DNA of 64,000 nt from Chryseobacterium sp. ISL-6 (GCF_018613715.1 NZ_JAGGPT010000007.1:124001-188000), one strand, 5' to 3'. Counted from the first letter of the stretch, positions 14,847-24,001 are shown. Numbers and translations: made by a program. Notes: generated by a model not told the origin, from the sequence alone.

Positions 14847-16856
14847 TTATTTACTTTTATTAAAATTCTCAGCAAAAAATCCTAACATATATTTGTAGAG
14901 TTCAAGTCTGTTCGGCTCCTTTCCAAAGCCATGACCTTCGTCGTATTTTACCATATAGGGTGTTTCAAAACCTTTGGCACGCATTGCTTTTACAATCTGA
15001 TCGGATTCATTGATGTTCACTCGTGGATCATTAGCTCCTTGTACAACAAAAAGAGGTTTTTTGATCTTATCGATCTGAAATACCGGAGAAACCTCTTTGG
15101 CAATTTTTGCCTCTTCAGGATTATCCAGATCATACCATATCTGTTTCGTCATTTCTTTATATGGCTTCCAGTATTCAGGGAATGAATCAAAGAATGTAAA
15201 GATATTGGAAACTCCAACATAATCTACACCACAGGTATATAAATCTGGAGTTTTAATCAGCCCCATTAATGTAGCATAGCCACCGTGGCTTCCTCCATAG
15301 ATGGCAATTTTATCCTTATCCACCCATCCTTGCTGGATTGCATATTTTACTCCATCTTCCACATCATCCATTGCTTTTCTCCCGATTTGCTTATAACCTG
15401 CTTTCTGGAACTCCTTTCCATACCCCCCTGAAATTCTAAAATTCACCTGTAAGGTCGCATATCCTCTACTGGCAAACAATTGTGTTTCAGGATTAAAGCC
15501 CCAATCATCTCTAATACCTTGTGGCCCTCCATGAGGATTTACTACTAAAGGAACTTTTTTCCCTTCCAAAGCAGCTTTTGGCAATGTGATATATCCATAG
15601 ATAGTCAACCCATCTCTGCTTTTGAATTCAATGGGCCTCATTTCTGCCATATCCTCTTCCTTCAATTGAGGCATCAGATTATAAAGAAGCTTTGTCTGCT
15701 TGGTTTTGGAATCATACTCGTAATAGGTTCCATATAGCTTATCACTTCCAACTACGACCAAAAGTTTATCATTATTATCATCTGATGAAACAACACCAAA
15801 TTCTTTATCTCCAAACTGAGATTTTAATTGAGCATCAATTTCTGTGTAGAATTTACTTACCGGAACAGTTTCACTTTTCACTCCGTTATAACTGATATAA
15901 TCCAGTTCATAATTTCTGTTTTTACCGGCAGTACGTATTGAACTTACATCATAAACAGGATTAGAATATACATCTTTAATCGCTTCATTTTTCTTTAAGT
16001 CATATAAAACAATTTTTGCTTTATCACTGTCCAGATTTGTCACAACATAAGCCTCATCTTTATTCTTAGAATGATCATTGAAATCTATAATACTAAATGT
16101 ATCAGACCAGTCCGTTGATTTAATGAGATTGAATTTCCTTGTCTGCAGATCTTTATAATAAGTCTTTGTAGTCAATCCATTTTCAAGAACAATATATCCT
16201 CTTAAATCCCCATCCTTATCAAAGATATAATCATCAATAGGACTATTAACATCTTTATTTTCATACAGCTGAATCATTTCACCTGTAACGAAGTTTATTT
16301 TGTACGGTTCGAAGATCTGTTTGTTATTTTTATTCATTGTGACAACGACAAAATCGGTATCCTTTATCAATTTTACGGAACCCAGTGTTACTCCATCAAA
16401 TGGAGTAAGGTCCTTGAGATTACTTCCATCAACATCCGCCGCATACAAATGAAGATTCTCATTTCCCCCTTTATCCTGAGTGAAAAACAAACGCTTTTTA
16501 TTCAACCATCCATAGCTTTTTACAAGATCTTCCTTCTCTTCGATCGCTTGGGTAACTTTTCCGGTTTTTAAATCTTTTACATAGACATGATTCTTACTGT
16601 CTTTATCTTTTTCTTTATAAGAAAGAAAATTTCCGTCTGGTGAGATTTTAAATTGTGAAGCTTTTGGCCTGGCAAAATAGTCTTCAACTTTGTATTTAAA
16701 ATTTCCTGTGTCATAAGAAATAAGTTTCTCAAGACTGGCTTTGGTAGATGGTAGGGTAGCATCACCGGGTAACTTAGTGGTCGTGTTTTGTGCATTCATC
16801 ATAATCGTTGAGAGAGCAACCTGAGCGGTTACTATAATTTTAGTTTTTATGTTCAT
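14847..16856 (-). CDS. S9 family peptidase (prolyl oligopeptidase/acylaminoacyl type), exported
   Basis: 669-aa serine peptidase with a signal-like N terminus (MNIKTKIIVTAQVALSTIMMNAQ). Residues about 60-400 form a WD40-like beta-propeller domain and the last 260 residues the alpha/beta-hydrolase domain. The catalytic triad is visible as Ser523 in GGSHGG, Asp610 in GANDPR and His642 in DEGHGF. It cleaves short peptides, probably in the periplasm, typical for flavobacteria that live on peptides. It is monocistronic with its own terminator. The preferred P1 residue cannot be told from sequence. Confidence 0.95.
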   Translation of the reverse strand: MNIKTKIIVTAQVALSTIMMNAQNTTTKLPGDATLPSTKASLEKLISYDTGNFKYKVEDYFARPKASQFKISPDGNFLSYKEKDKDSKNHVYVKDLKTGKVTQAIEEKEDLVKSYGWLNKKRLFFTQDKGGNENLHLYAADVDGSNLKDLTPFDGVTLGSVKLIKDTDFVVVTMNKNNKQIFEPYKINFVTGEMIQLYENKDVNSPIDDYIFDKDGDLRGYIVLENGLTTKTYYKDLQTRKFNLIKSTDWSDTFSIIDFNDHSKNKDEAYVVTNLDSDKAKIVLYDLKKNEAIKDVYSNPVYDVSSIRTAGKNRNYELDYISYNGVKSETVPVSKFYTEIDAQLKSQFGDKEFGVVSSDDNNDKLLVVVGSDKLYGTYYEYDSKTKQTKLLYNLMPQLKEEDMAEMRPIEFKSRDGLTIYGYITLPKAALEGKKVPLVVNPHGGPQGIRDDWGFNPETQLFASRGYATLQVNFRISGGYGKEFQKAGYKQIGRKAMDDVEDGVKYAIQQGWVDKDKIAIYGGSHGGYATLMGLIKTPDLYTCGVDYVGVSNIFTFFDSFPEYWKPYKEMTKQIWYDLDNPEEAKIAKEVSPVFQIDKIKKPLFVVQGANDPRVNINESDQIVKAMRAKGFETPYMVKYDEGHGFGKEPNRLELYKYMLGFFAENFNKSK

Positions 16857-16959
16857 GACTTGTGATTTGGAGTGAATTAAAACGTAGCAAAAAAAATGCT
16901 TTCTATATTAGACGTTTAATCACCCTTAAATGTTACATTTTTCTCTCTTCAATGTGAAA

Positions 16960-16991
16960 AAAAAGCACGAAAAGTAAATTCCGTGCTTTTT
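16960..16991 (-). terminator. Terminator of the DoxX-like gene
   Basis: AAAAAGCACG pairs with CGTGCTTTTT across a 12-nt loop, with further A/T flanks that give a T-run on the minus strand, 19 bp after the stop at 17010. Confidence 0.75.
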
Positions 16992-17009
16992 ATATGAAAA
17001 AATATTCTT

Positions 17010-17468
17010 TTAATGTAAATAAATTCCAAAATACCAGGTCCATAAAATAAGTATAACCTGCATTGGGAGCCTTTCTTTATATAAATAAGCCATTCCTGGG
17101 CCTGTATAATCTCCCTTAAAAATATTGACTTTTTTCTTTGATGAATTGATGTTGGCAATAAAAACCATAACAAAAAAAACAATCAACAAAACAGCTGTGG
17201 TCTCACGTATTGATGGAATCATCAATCCAATTCCAGCCGCAATTTCAATAATTCCCGTAATGTATACCCAAAACATTTTGGCAGGAATAAAATCGGGGAT
17301 CATCATGGCCATTCCTTTTTGAAATTTAAAATGGGCAAAACCTGTAAACAGAATAAATACTGCCATTCCCAAATTTCCAGAAAATAAAAAATTCCAGCTT
17401 CCCTGAAACAGTTTTGTACCTAGCAAAGCCAGAATGAATGTGGCAAAAAGGATTGTTAATAATTTCAT
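17010..17468 (-). CDS. DoxX-like four-helix membrane protein
   Basis: 152 aa with four hydrophobic helices and short loops. The pattern GSWNFLFSGNLGMAVFILFTGFAHFKFQKGMAMMIPDFIPAKMFWVYITGIIEIAAGIGLM is characteristic of the DoxX/DoxX-like superfamily of small membrane proteins, some of which take part in thiosulfate or thiol redox chemistry. The specific function here is unknown. It stands at the end of the minus-strand accessory block but 126 bp downstream of the SRPBCC gene and has its own terminator. Confidence 0.8.
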   Translation of the reverse strand: MKLLTILFATFILALLGTKLFQGSWNFLFSGNLGMAVFILFTGFAHFKFQKGMAMMIPDFIPAKMFWVYITGIIEIAAGIGLMIPSIRETTAVLLIVFFVMVFIANINSSKKKVNIFKGDYTGPGMAYLYKERLPMQVILILWTWYFGIYLH

Positions 17469-17594
17469 GTGTTATTTTTATCTCTCGAAGATGATACAAA
17501 TTTCGCAAATGATTGCAATTAGTTCAATGCTAAAATTATAACAAAATTGTGCGTCAACTATAAAATCTGCTCAATAATATTATTTAGCTCACAG

Positions 17595-18038
17595 CTAATT
17601 TCCTTCAGCAAGAGTTTTTACAATTTCAAGACCTTTAGTAAAGCCTGTATTCATATGCTCTTCCCAGTCTTTTTCGGTTTGTACCTCTGCATGAAGTTTT
17701 GTCTTTCCATCAAAATCAATAAGAAAGTATTTTTCAAACGCACCACTCCATTGCTTAATCTCCATACTTTCGGTGTCTTCTACACCATCCTTAATCATTC
17801 CAAGGTGTTTAAACACAATTTGATTAGGCTCATCCAAACTGTCAATGGTAGAAACCATTCCTTCATTATTTGAATCTACAAAATAGGTTTTTCCTCCTAC
17901 CCTCCAATCCGATTTCATGTATGAACCCGATGAATTAAAGAACTTTGTCCATTCATTATATGTTTCAGGTCCCCAAAGGATGTCCCATACTTTCTGTTGA
18001 GGCGCATCGATTACTGTTTCATAAGATAATGTTTCCAT
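17595..18038 (-). CDS. SRPBCC (AHSA1/START-like) domain protein
   Basis: 147-aa single-domain protein. The N terminus YETVIDAPQQKVWDILWGPETYNEWTKFF is the classic beginning of the helix-grip fold, and DWRVGGKTYFVD plus IVFKHLG follow. The fold binds hydrophobic ligands or acts as an Aha1-like activator domain. The close paralogue at 18092-18520 (same length, same motifs, neighbouring) suggests tandem duplication. No catalytic role can be assigned. Confidence 0.88.
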   Translation of the reverse strand: METLSYETVIDAPQQKVWDILWGPETYNEWTKFFNSSGSYMKSDWRVGGKTYFVDSNNEGMVSTIDSLDEPNQIVFKHLGMIKDGVEDTESMEIKQWSGAFEKYFLIDFDGKTKLHAEVQTEKDWEEHMNTGFTKGLEIVKTLAEGN

Positions 18039-18091
18039 ATTTCTAATTTTGTGATTATTAAGTTAAGTAACTAAGTCTTTAGTCCGTAAAA

Positions 18092-18520
18092 TTAAAGCTG
18101 ATTTTGCGAAAGGTTTTTCACGATTTCCAAGGCATTGGGAAATTTCTCTTCAAAAAAATCTTTAAACTCAGCAGGGGTCTGGATTTCACTTTTTAAAATT
18201 GTACCATTTTCAGTTTCCTCTAAAACATAAGATTCCGTTGCTTCCCCCCAATCCTGAGGGGCTTCTACACCCTCATAAATTTCTCCCAGATGTAAAAATT
18301 TTATTTCTTTATTGGGTATATTTTTTTCAACACGGCTGTACATTCCATTATTATTGGGATCTAAAAACTTCACAATACTTCCTTCTTCAAGATTTCCCTG
18401 ATAAAAAGAACCTTCTGTGAAGGCAGCTGTCCATTGCCTATAGGTCATTTCACTCCAAAGTACCGTCCATATCTTTTCAGGGGTAGCATTGATTCGTATT
18501 TCATAAGTTAATCTTTCCAT
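18092..18520 (-). CDS. SRPBCC (AHSA1/START-like) domain protein, tandem paralogue
   Basis: 142 aa. YEIRINATPEKIWTVLWSEMTYRQWTAAF is the SRPBCC N-terminal motif; EIKFLHLGEIYEGVE matches the equivalent strand of its neighbour at 17595. The two genes are separated by 53 bp and read the same way, so duplication followed by divergence is likely. Ligand unknown. Confidence 0.88.
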   Translation of the reverse strand: MERLTYEIRINATPEKIWTVLWSEMTYRQWTAAFTEGSFYQGNLEEGSIVKFLDPNNNGMYSRVEKNIPNKEIKFLHLGEIYEGVEAPQDWGEATESYVLEETENGTILKSEIQTPAEFKDFFEEKFPNALEIVKNLSQNQL

Positions 18521-18570
18521 ATATTATTTTTAATTTAGTGTTTATAAATCTATTATTCATGGGTAACCTT

Positions 18571-19404
18571 CTAACCGCCGACAAAATCACCCCCATTAAT
18601 GTGAATGATCTCACCTGTAATAAAACTGGAATCCTCAGAAGCCAGAAAAACATAAGCCGGAGCGACTTCAGAAGGCTGTCCCGCTCTCTTTAAAGGATTA
18701 TCCTTTCCAAATGTTGAAAGATCATCAAATGTTTCTTTCACCAGTGGTGTCCAGATAGGCCCCGGTGCAACTCCATTCACTAATATTTTCTTTTCAGCAA
18801 GATTAGTAGCTAAGGAACGGACAAAGGTAGCAATCGCTCCTTTTGTTGCCGAATAATCGATAAGATGGTTACTTCCCCGATAGGCCGTAACAGAAGTTGT
18901 ACAAATAATTCTTGATCCTTTATCCATTAACGGCAAAAAATCCCGTGTTAAAGAAATCATTGAAATGATATTTATGTTAAAAGTCTCCGTTATCTGATCA
19001 TCTGAGATCTTTTCAATATCATTTTTAGGAAATTGCACTCCTGCATTGTTGACCAGAATATCCAGGCTCTTCCATTCCTTCTTAATTTTCTCAATACATT
19101 TGTTTCTAAATGCTTTTTTGGAAACATCTCCCTTAAATAAGAGGCATTTCTGACCTTCTTTTTCTACGAGCGTCAACGTTTCTTTAGCATCTTTATCACT
19201 TTCTTTATAAATAATAGCAATATCAGCTCCTTCTCTGGCATAATGAACTGCAACGGCCTGTCCTATTCCACTGTCACCTCCTGAGATAACGGCTTTCTTA
19301 TTAAGAAGTTTTTTACTTCCTATATAATTTTTACGGATAATCTCGGGAAATAATCCTTCTTTAGGCACTTTAGATTTGGATCTTGACTTGTTCTGTGTGT
19401 TCAT
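18571..19404 (-). CDS. Short-chain dehydrogenase/reductase (general-stress type)
   Basis: 277 aa from the ATG at 19404 (a TTG two codons upstream is less likely). A 40-residue basic leader precedes the Rossmann domain, as in Bacillus GsiB/YdaD-like stress SDRs. The NAD(P) site is SGGDSGIGQAVA, followed by NNAGVQ and the catalytic YSATK with upstream Ser in TTSVT. It probably reduces aldehydes or alcohols. It lies in the accessory stress block, 50 bp upstream of the SRPBCC pair. Confidence 0.9.
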   Translation of the reverse strand: MNTQNKSRSKSKVPKEGLFPEIIRKNYIGSKKLLNKKAVISGGDSGIGQAVAVHYAREGADIAIIYKESDKDAKETLTLVEKEGQKCLLFKGDVSKKAFRNKCIEKIKKEWKSLDILVNNAGVQFPKNDIEKISDDQITETFNINIISMISLTRDFLPLMDKGSRIICTTSVTAYRGSNHLIDYSATKGAIATFVRSLATNLAEKKILVNGVAPGPIWTPLVKETFDDLSTFGKDNPLKRAGQPSEVAPAYVFLASEDSSFITGEIIHINGGDFVGG

Positions 19405-19452
19405 AAGCAAATCTTTTTCTAAAATACCATCAAATGATAAGCCGAAATAGAT

Positions 19453-20310
19453 TTAAGAATTATAAGCTTCTTCTAACTCTTGGATAATAATTTTCTGCAT
19501 TTTCATCATCACCTGTACTACTTTTTGAGCCTTTTCCTGGTTCGAATCGTTCATAAGCTGAATAAGTCTCTTTGGAACGATCTGCCAGCTAAATCCGTAT
19601 TTATCTTTCAGCCAGCCACACATACTTTCTCTACCTCCACCCGATATCAGCGTATTCCAAAGAAAGTCTGTCTGTTTCTGGTCATCAGTCATGACCACCA
19701 TTGATACACCTTCATTAAAATCGAATTTATGATCATATGAAGAATCCATACAGTAAATATCATAACCATCAATCATAAAGTTGGCATGCTGAATATTTTC
19801 AGGATTTTCATTAGGTTCACCACCATCTTTATATTTCAGAATATTTCCAATTTTTGAGTTAGGGAAAGTTTGGGTATAAAACTCCATTGCTTCCATCGCC
19901 TTACCATTATTCTGATGCATGAACATTAATGTCGGAACAATTTTTTGGTCACTTGTTTTCTCTCCGAAAAATAATTGCCAACTAACTCCATACTGATCAT
20001 CAAGCCATCCGAATTTTTTACTCCAGGGATAAGAGTCAAGTGCCATCAATTCCTTACCTCCTACCAATAGCTGATCCCAATATCTTTGAACTTCATCTTC
20101 AGTTTCACATATAACCATAAAAGATACTGATGGATTTTTTTCAAAATGAGGACCACCATCCAGGAGCATTAATTTTTGACCAAAAAGGTCAATATTCATT
20201 ACTACAGGAGTATCTGCAGTAATTCTTCCATTAAATACTTTGCAGTAAAATTCTGCTGATTGTTTTGCATTTCCGTCGCACCAAAGGCATGGAAAAATAT
20301 CATTATTCAT
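19453..20310 (-). CDS. Tandem VOC/PhnB-like (3-demethylubiquinone-9 methyltransferase-fold) protein
   Basis: 285 aa from the ATG at 20310. The frame is open further upstream to 20523, but that part overlaps the HhH gene at 20432 and has no similarity, so it is not used. Two repeats of the PhnB-type VOC fold are visible: the first starts IFPCLWCDGNAKQSAEFYCKVF, the second VPTLMFMHQNNGKAMEAMEFYTQTF. Each has the motif VSWQL/FSWQI near its end (GVSWQLFFGE, GFSWQIVPK). The function of PhnB-like proteins is not established; glyoxalase-like metal chemistry is possible. Confidence 0.88.
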   Translation of the reverse strand: MNNDIFPCLWCDGNAKQSAEFYCKVFNGRITADTPVVMNIDLFGQKLMLLDGGPHFEKNPSVSFMVICETEDEVQRYWDQLLVGGKELMALDSYPWSKKFGWLDDQYGVSWQLFFGEKTSDQKIVPTLMFMHQNNGKAMEAMEFYTQTFPNSKIGNILKYKDGGEPNENPENIQHANFMIDGYDIYCMDSSYDHKFDFNEGVSMVVMTDDQKQTDFLWNTLISGGGRESMCGWLKDKYGFSWQIVPKRLIQLMNDSNQEKAQKVVQVMMKMQKIIIQELEEAYNS

Positions 20311-20431
20311 AATTTTTATTTTTTGTGGTGAGTTGATGTAATTTATGTTGTCAATACAAGCTATTCGATGTATTGAATTTAAGTTCATAAATCTTAGGTG
20401 TCGTAAAAAGAATGACACCAATGGGTATTGG

Positions 20432-20686
20432 TTAATTTTTAAAAGAAATTTGATGCTCTTGCATATAGACTTTAAGCTTCTCCATTGTATTTTTTCCAAA
20501 ACCATGAAGCTGCATGATTTCATCTTCAGAATAATCTGATAATTTTTCTAAAGAATCAATCTTCTCTTTTTCTAAAGCACGTCTTGCAGGCATAGCAACT
20601 ACGCCCTGCAAAAAAGTTCCCTGAACAACATGATTAACAGCACAAATGGAACTTAAACATTTTGCCATTATTAATAGATTGATCAT
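20432..20686 (-). CDS. Helix-hairpin-helix protein resembling the RNA polymerase alpha C-terminal domain
   Basis: 84 aa. Residues 32-82 (MPARRALEKEKIDSLEKLSD followed by EIMQLHGFGKNTMEKLKVYM) match the pattern of alpha-CTD-like helix-hairpin-helix domains: PARRAL, a YSEDEI helix, then LHGFGKNT. Conserved hydrophobic spacing suggests it binds DNA non-specifically or contacts proteins. The true start may be the internal ATG at residue 32, since the first 31 residues look unrelated. It lies between a PhnB-like gene and an SRPBCC gene. Role unknown. Confidence 0.65.
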   Translation of the reverse strand: MINLLIMAKCLSSICAVNHVVQGTFLQGVVAMPARRALEKEKIDSLEKLSDYSEDEIMQLHGFGKNTMEKLKVYMQEHQISFKN

Positions 20687-20701
20687 GATTGTAAAAATAT
20701 T

Positions 20702-21115
20702 TTAATGTTTTTCAACGTATTTGTGGAAATTATCCAAAATAGCATACCATCCATCTCTCTGCATTTCCACGGAGTTTTGTTTTTCAGGATCAAAAACTTC
20801 AGTAACTTTTGTCGTATCAGGATCTATTTTTTCAAAGATTACATCTACATTTCTCCCATCTTCAAGGTGATATTTTATCCTTTGATTAGGAATAACCTCA
20901 TCATAAACACCCGCAAAATCAAATCCGAAACTTCCGTCTTTAGCTTCCATTCTGCTTTTGAATTTGCCACCTACTCTAAGGTCGTTTTCAGAGCTTGGAC
21001 ATTGCCAGCTTTCGTGAGCAAAATTCCATTTTATAATATGATCAGGCTTATTAAAATAATCCCAAACCTTTTCAACAGGAGCTAAAATTGTAATATCTAT
21101 TTTAATAGGATCCAT
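20702..21115 (-). CDS. SRPBCC (AHSA1-like) domain protein
   Basis: 137 aa, third member of the SRPBCC set in this block. Motifs: IDITILAPVEKVWDYFNKPDHIIKWNFAHESW, then DLRVGGKFKSRMEAKDGSFGFDFAGVYDEV, and a C-terminal helix (QRDGWYAILDNFHKYVEKH). It belongs to the AHSA1-like group that often sits beside VOC/PhnB genes and ArsR regulators. It is 15 bp upstream of the HhH gene and therefore probably co-transcribed with it. Ligand unknown. Confidence 0.9.
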   Translation of the reverse strand: MDPIKIDITILAPVEKVWDYFNKPDHIIKWNFAHESWQCPSSENDLRVGGKFKSRMEAKDGSFGFDFAGVYDEVIPNQRIKYHLEDGRNVDVIFEKIDPDTTKVTEVFDPEKQNSVEMQRDGWYAILDNFHKYVEKH

Positions 21116-21193
21116 AATTCTATTTTTAATGATTTAGTTAAATAAGGGCAACCATTAAAAAGTTGCCCTCTAATAATTTAGTTAAATATAAGA

Positions 21194-21625
21194 TTATTTT
21201 GCAGATTCTTCATTATAGTTCACCATCCAATGAACACCATATTTGTCCTGAAAACTACCGAAATAATCTCCCCAAAACTGGTCTTCAATAGGCATTTCAA
21301 TATTGCCGCCATCAGAAAGACCTTTAAAAAGACGGTCTGCTTCTTCCCTTGATTCCGGAAATATAGAAACATAATTATTGTTCCCAACCGTTAAAGTTTG
21401 TCCGAATCCGGGAACGATATCAGAAGCCATCAGTAAGTCATCGCCAATAGGTAGAGCAATGTGCATAACCCTGTTTTTTTCTTCGTCAGATAGGTTTTCA
21501 GTTCCTGGGGCATTCCCCATTTTATGAACTTCACCGCGAAATTCACCTCCGAAAACAGATTTGTAAAAGTTGAATGCTTCTTCAGCTGTACCATCAAAAT
21601 TGAGGTACGAATTTAATTTTGCCAT
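21194..21625 (-). CDS. VOC family (PhnB-like glyoxalase superfamily) protein
   Basis: 143 aa, single PhnB-like fold: NSYLNFDGTAEEAFNFYKSVFGGEF at the start, MHIALPIGDDLLMASD in the middle, and FGSFQDKYGVHWMVNY at the end. It is the same family as the two-repeat protein at 19453 but a single copy. Its promoter region (about 130 bp up to 21759) separates it from the hydrolase gene. Function unknown beyond the fold. Confidence 0.9.
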   Translation of the reverse strand: MAKLNSYLNFDGTAEEAFNFYKSVFGGEFRGEVHKMGNAPGTENLSDEEKNRVMHIALPIGDDLLMASDIVPGFGQTLTVGNNNYVSIFPESREEADRLFKGLSDGGNIEMPIEDQFWGDYFGSFQDKYGVHWMVNYNEESAK

Positions 21626-21758
21626 GATATTAATTTTAAAAGTTATTGTTTATTTTATAATTTTTAAAAACAGATAGTAAGAATGATTCACAAATAACAC
21701 TATTTGATTATTTATCATTTATCTATGCCGTGTTTTTATTCTTAAAGTCGATTGAGAA

Positions 21759-22535
21759 TTAATGATTTAAGAATTTCACTACTTCATTAGTAGTTAAGCT
21801 AATCAGATTTTCATCTGTATTTCCTTCAAAATCTGCCATCATATAAGAACCATGAGTTGCCGGAAGGATCAATAATTGAGAATCGGGAATCAGGCGCCAC
21901 ATTTCAACAACATGTTCTGGCTTCATAACATCCTTATCTCCAGAAATGAAAAGTGTAGGTGAGTCTATGGAGGTTAATATCTTTTCGTCCCAATCTTCAA
22001 AATTCTGCATTCTTTTGCTGTCTTTATCAAATAGATTTTCAAGTTTTGAAAAGTCAGGGTTTAATTCAAGAAAATTAATCTTCAAAGGTTCGGGCATTGA
22101 TTCTAAAGTCGCTTCAGACATAGACTCAAAAAAGCCGTCTATCATTCCATTTCTTTTGAAAAATGAAGAAGCAACAATCAGTTTTTCTATTATTTCCGGA
22201 TAAAGATGACCAATTTGCATGACCGTATTTCCACCATTACTGAATCCCCAGAATGAGGCTTTTTCAATTTTCAATTCCTTTAAAAGGGCTGCCACATCAT
22301 GAGCATCCTGTTCGAAAGTTTCGGGAATATCTCTATGTTCGGTCTTTCCATGGTTTTGTAAATCTATTCCGATGAATTGAAATTGAGATTCCAATCTTGA
22401 GATGACTTCTTTAAAGTCAAATAAAATTGAAGATCCACCACCATGAACGAGAACCAAAGGCTTTCCTGAACCGTAGATCTCATAGTACATTTGAATTCCA
22501 TTGACTGTTTTAAAGCCCTTTTCAGTAGGATTCAT
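21759..22535 (-). CDS. Alpha/beta hydrolase
   Basis: 258-aa alpha/beta-hydrolase. The oxyanion region is LVHGGGSS, the nucleophile elbow is FWGFSNGGN (Ser in GFSNGG), the acid Asp is in ISGDKDVMKPEH and the His in PATHGSYM. It starts 3 bp after the stop of the DinB-like gene at 22539 and so is translationally close to it. Probably hydrolyses a small ester, lactone or amide; the substrate cannot be told. Confidence 0.92.
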   Translation of the reverse strand: MNPTEKGFKTVNGIQMYYEIYGSGKPLVLVHGGGSSILFDFKEVISRLESQFQFIGIDLQNHGKTEHRDIPETFEQDAHDVAALLKELKIEKASFWGFSNGGNTVMQIGHLYPEIIEKLIVASSFFKRNGMIDGFFESMSEATLESMPEPLKINFLELNPDFSKLENLFDKDSKRMQNFEDWDEKILTSIDSPTLFISGDKDVMKPEHVVEMWRLIPDSQLLILPATHGSYMMADFEGNTDENLISLTTNEVVKFLNH

Positions 22536-22538
22536 TAT

Positions 22539-23063
22539 TTAGTATTTTAAATTATCATCAGTATCATACTTCATTCCAGGATATCCCAGAATTTTTCGCA
22601 TCAAACCTATTTGTCCACATAAATAGTCTTCACGACTGATAGACATTCCCGTAAAATTGAGTTTTGTCTCTGGAACATAAGGTACATTCATTCCGATTTC
22701 AAATATTTCCTCAAGCTGCTCATCCGTTGCTTCGAGTAATTTTTGATATACTTTTGGTGAAATTGCATGAAAGTTCTTCTTCAATTCTTCCAGACTTGGA
22801 TAATTAAAACTCTCATCTAAAGCCTTTCCCTGAAAGAAAAGTTCTGTGTATGGATCCTCTTCCTGAAGTCCTAAAACCCAGCCTAAGCCATAACGCATAT
22901 TGAGAAAATTTCCTGCCATCCAAACAATATGGTTGGTTTTACCGTCAATTCTTTTCATTCCATCTTCTTCCGAAATACCATCCAAAACATTTAAAAAGCT
23001 TTGGGAATGCATCCTGTACGCCGGAATAACGATATCTAATTTTTTTGATTTTGGTGTGTCCAT
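22539..23063 (-). CDS. DinB-fold protein with degenerate metal site
   Basis: 174 aa with the DinB/YfiT-like four-helix pattern. The final helix motif is REDYLCGQIGLMRKILG, where functional relatives have HxxxHxGQ with two metal-binding histidines; here neither His is present, and the first-helix region reads MAGNFLNMR rather than GHL. It thus keeps the fold but likely not the metal. It pairs in an operon with the hydrolase at 21759 and follows the intact relative at 23106. Confidence 0.75.
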   Translation of the reverse strand: MDTPKSKKLDIVIPAYRMHSQSFLNVLDGISEEDGMKRIDGKTNHIVWMAGNFLNMRYGLGWVLGLQEEDPYTELFFQGKALDESFNYPSLEELKKNFHAISPKVYQKLLEATDEQLEEIFEIGMNVPYVPETKLNFTGMSISREDYLCGQIGLMRKILGYPGMKYDTDDNLKY

Positions 23064-23105
23064 TATAAATGGTTTTTAGTATTAAAGTTTTAATTCTTTG
23101 TGATT

Positions 23106-23567
23106 CTACTTTATAGCTCCCGATTTTCCGAGAATTCTTCTGAGGTAACCAAATTGTCCGCTGTGGTAAATTTCGTGCAGAGAAAGTCCCGAAACATCAT
23201 TAATTATTGCTGGATCAATACTTTCGAGATTATTAAGATTTGATTCAAGTTTATTCTGAGTTTCTTTTAAATATGATTTTAACTCTTCAAAACTTATAAA
23301 CTCATCCTTCCTGTTTAAAGGCGTTTCCCCTCTGTTATAACATGAATATTTTTCATTATCCCAAACTGATTCTTCACCTAAAACATTTAAAAAAGCATTT
23401 CTTATATAAATTAAATGTCCTAAGATCCAATTCATGCAATTTGCTTCACCATTAGGAAAAACCATTGCTTCTTCATTGGAGATACCTTCGATATTCATTG
23501 AAATCACTTTGTAATTGCTAAAGACAAGGTATTTTATGATTTCTATATCGTTTGATTTCGATTCCAT
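23106..23567 (-). CDS. DinB-family protein (putative metal-dependent, YfiT/bacillithiol-transferase fold)
   Basis: 153 aa. The metal-site motifs of the DinB fold are present: MNWILGHLIYIRN (His of helix 2) and LHEIYHSGQFGYLRRILG (two His in HxxxHxGQ). Members of this fold transfer thiols or bind metal; the family name comes from B. subtilis DinB, a damage-inducible gene. It is 42 bp upstream of the degenerate relative at 22539. Substrate unknown. Confidence 0.85.
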   Translation of the reverse strand: MESKSNDIEIIKYLVFSNYKVISMNIEGISNEEAMVFPNGEANCMNWILGHLIYIRNAFLNVLGEESVWDNEKYSCYNRGETPLNRKDEFISFEELKSYLKETQNKLESNLNNLESIDPAIINDVSGLSLHEIYHSGQFGYLRRILGKSGAIK

Positions 23568-23590
23568 AATGAATAGGTTTTAGAATTAAG

Positions 23591-24001
23591 CTATTCTGTT
23601 GGAAGTTGAGACATATCCGCGAACATAACTTCCCACTGATGTCCATTAAGATCAGCAAAAGCGTTTTGATACATCCATCCGTGATCCTGAGGTTCACTAT
23701 ATTTTGAACCACCATTCTCTAAAGCTGTTTTTACCATATTGTCAACTTCTTCGCGACTGCTAACGCCGATGGCTAGAAGCACCTGTGTCGTCTCACCCTG
23801 CGCAATAGGTCTATTGGTAAATGTTTTGAAAAATTCTTCTTTTAGAAACATGGCGAATATGTTTTGTTCGTTCAAAACCACACATACTGCATTTTCATCA
23901 GAAAACTGTTCATTGATCGAGAAACCAAGCTTGGTCCAAAACGCTCTTGTACTTTCAACGTTTTTTACGGGTAGGTTTACATAAATTTGATTGACTTTCA
24001 T
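23591..24001 (-). CDS. VOC family glyoxalase-like protein
   Basis: 136 aa, single VOC domain: IYVNLPVKNVESTRAFWTKLGFSINEQF at the start, a core VVLNEQNIFAMFLKEEFF, and a C-terminal DHGWMYQNAFADLNGHQWEVMFAD typical of the glyoxalase/bleomycin-resistance group that includes lactoylglutathione lyase-like proteins. It lies 23 bp upstream of the DinB gene, likely one transcript. Metal ligands fit the fold but the substrate is unknown. Confidence 0.9.
   Translation of the reverse strand: MKVNQIYVNLPVKNVESTRAFWTKLGFSINEQFSDENAVCVVLNEQNIFAMFLKEEFFKTFTNRPIAQGETTQVLLAIGVSSREEVDNMVKTALENGGSKYSEPQDHGWMYQNAFADLNGHQWEVMFADMSQLPTE

Noticed and set aside
17547..17873. 108-codon plus-strand frame
   Set aside because: Antisense to the SRPBCC gene, with a Phe/Ser/Lys-rich composition typical of shadow frames.
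20311..20523. N-terminal extension of the PhnB-like gene
   Set aside because: It overlaps the HhH gene in another frame and has no VOC-like sequence; the ATG at 20310 fits the family start.
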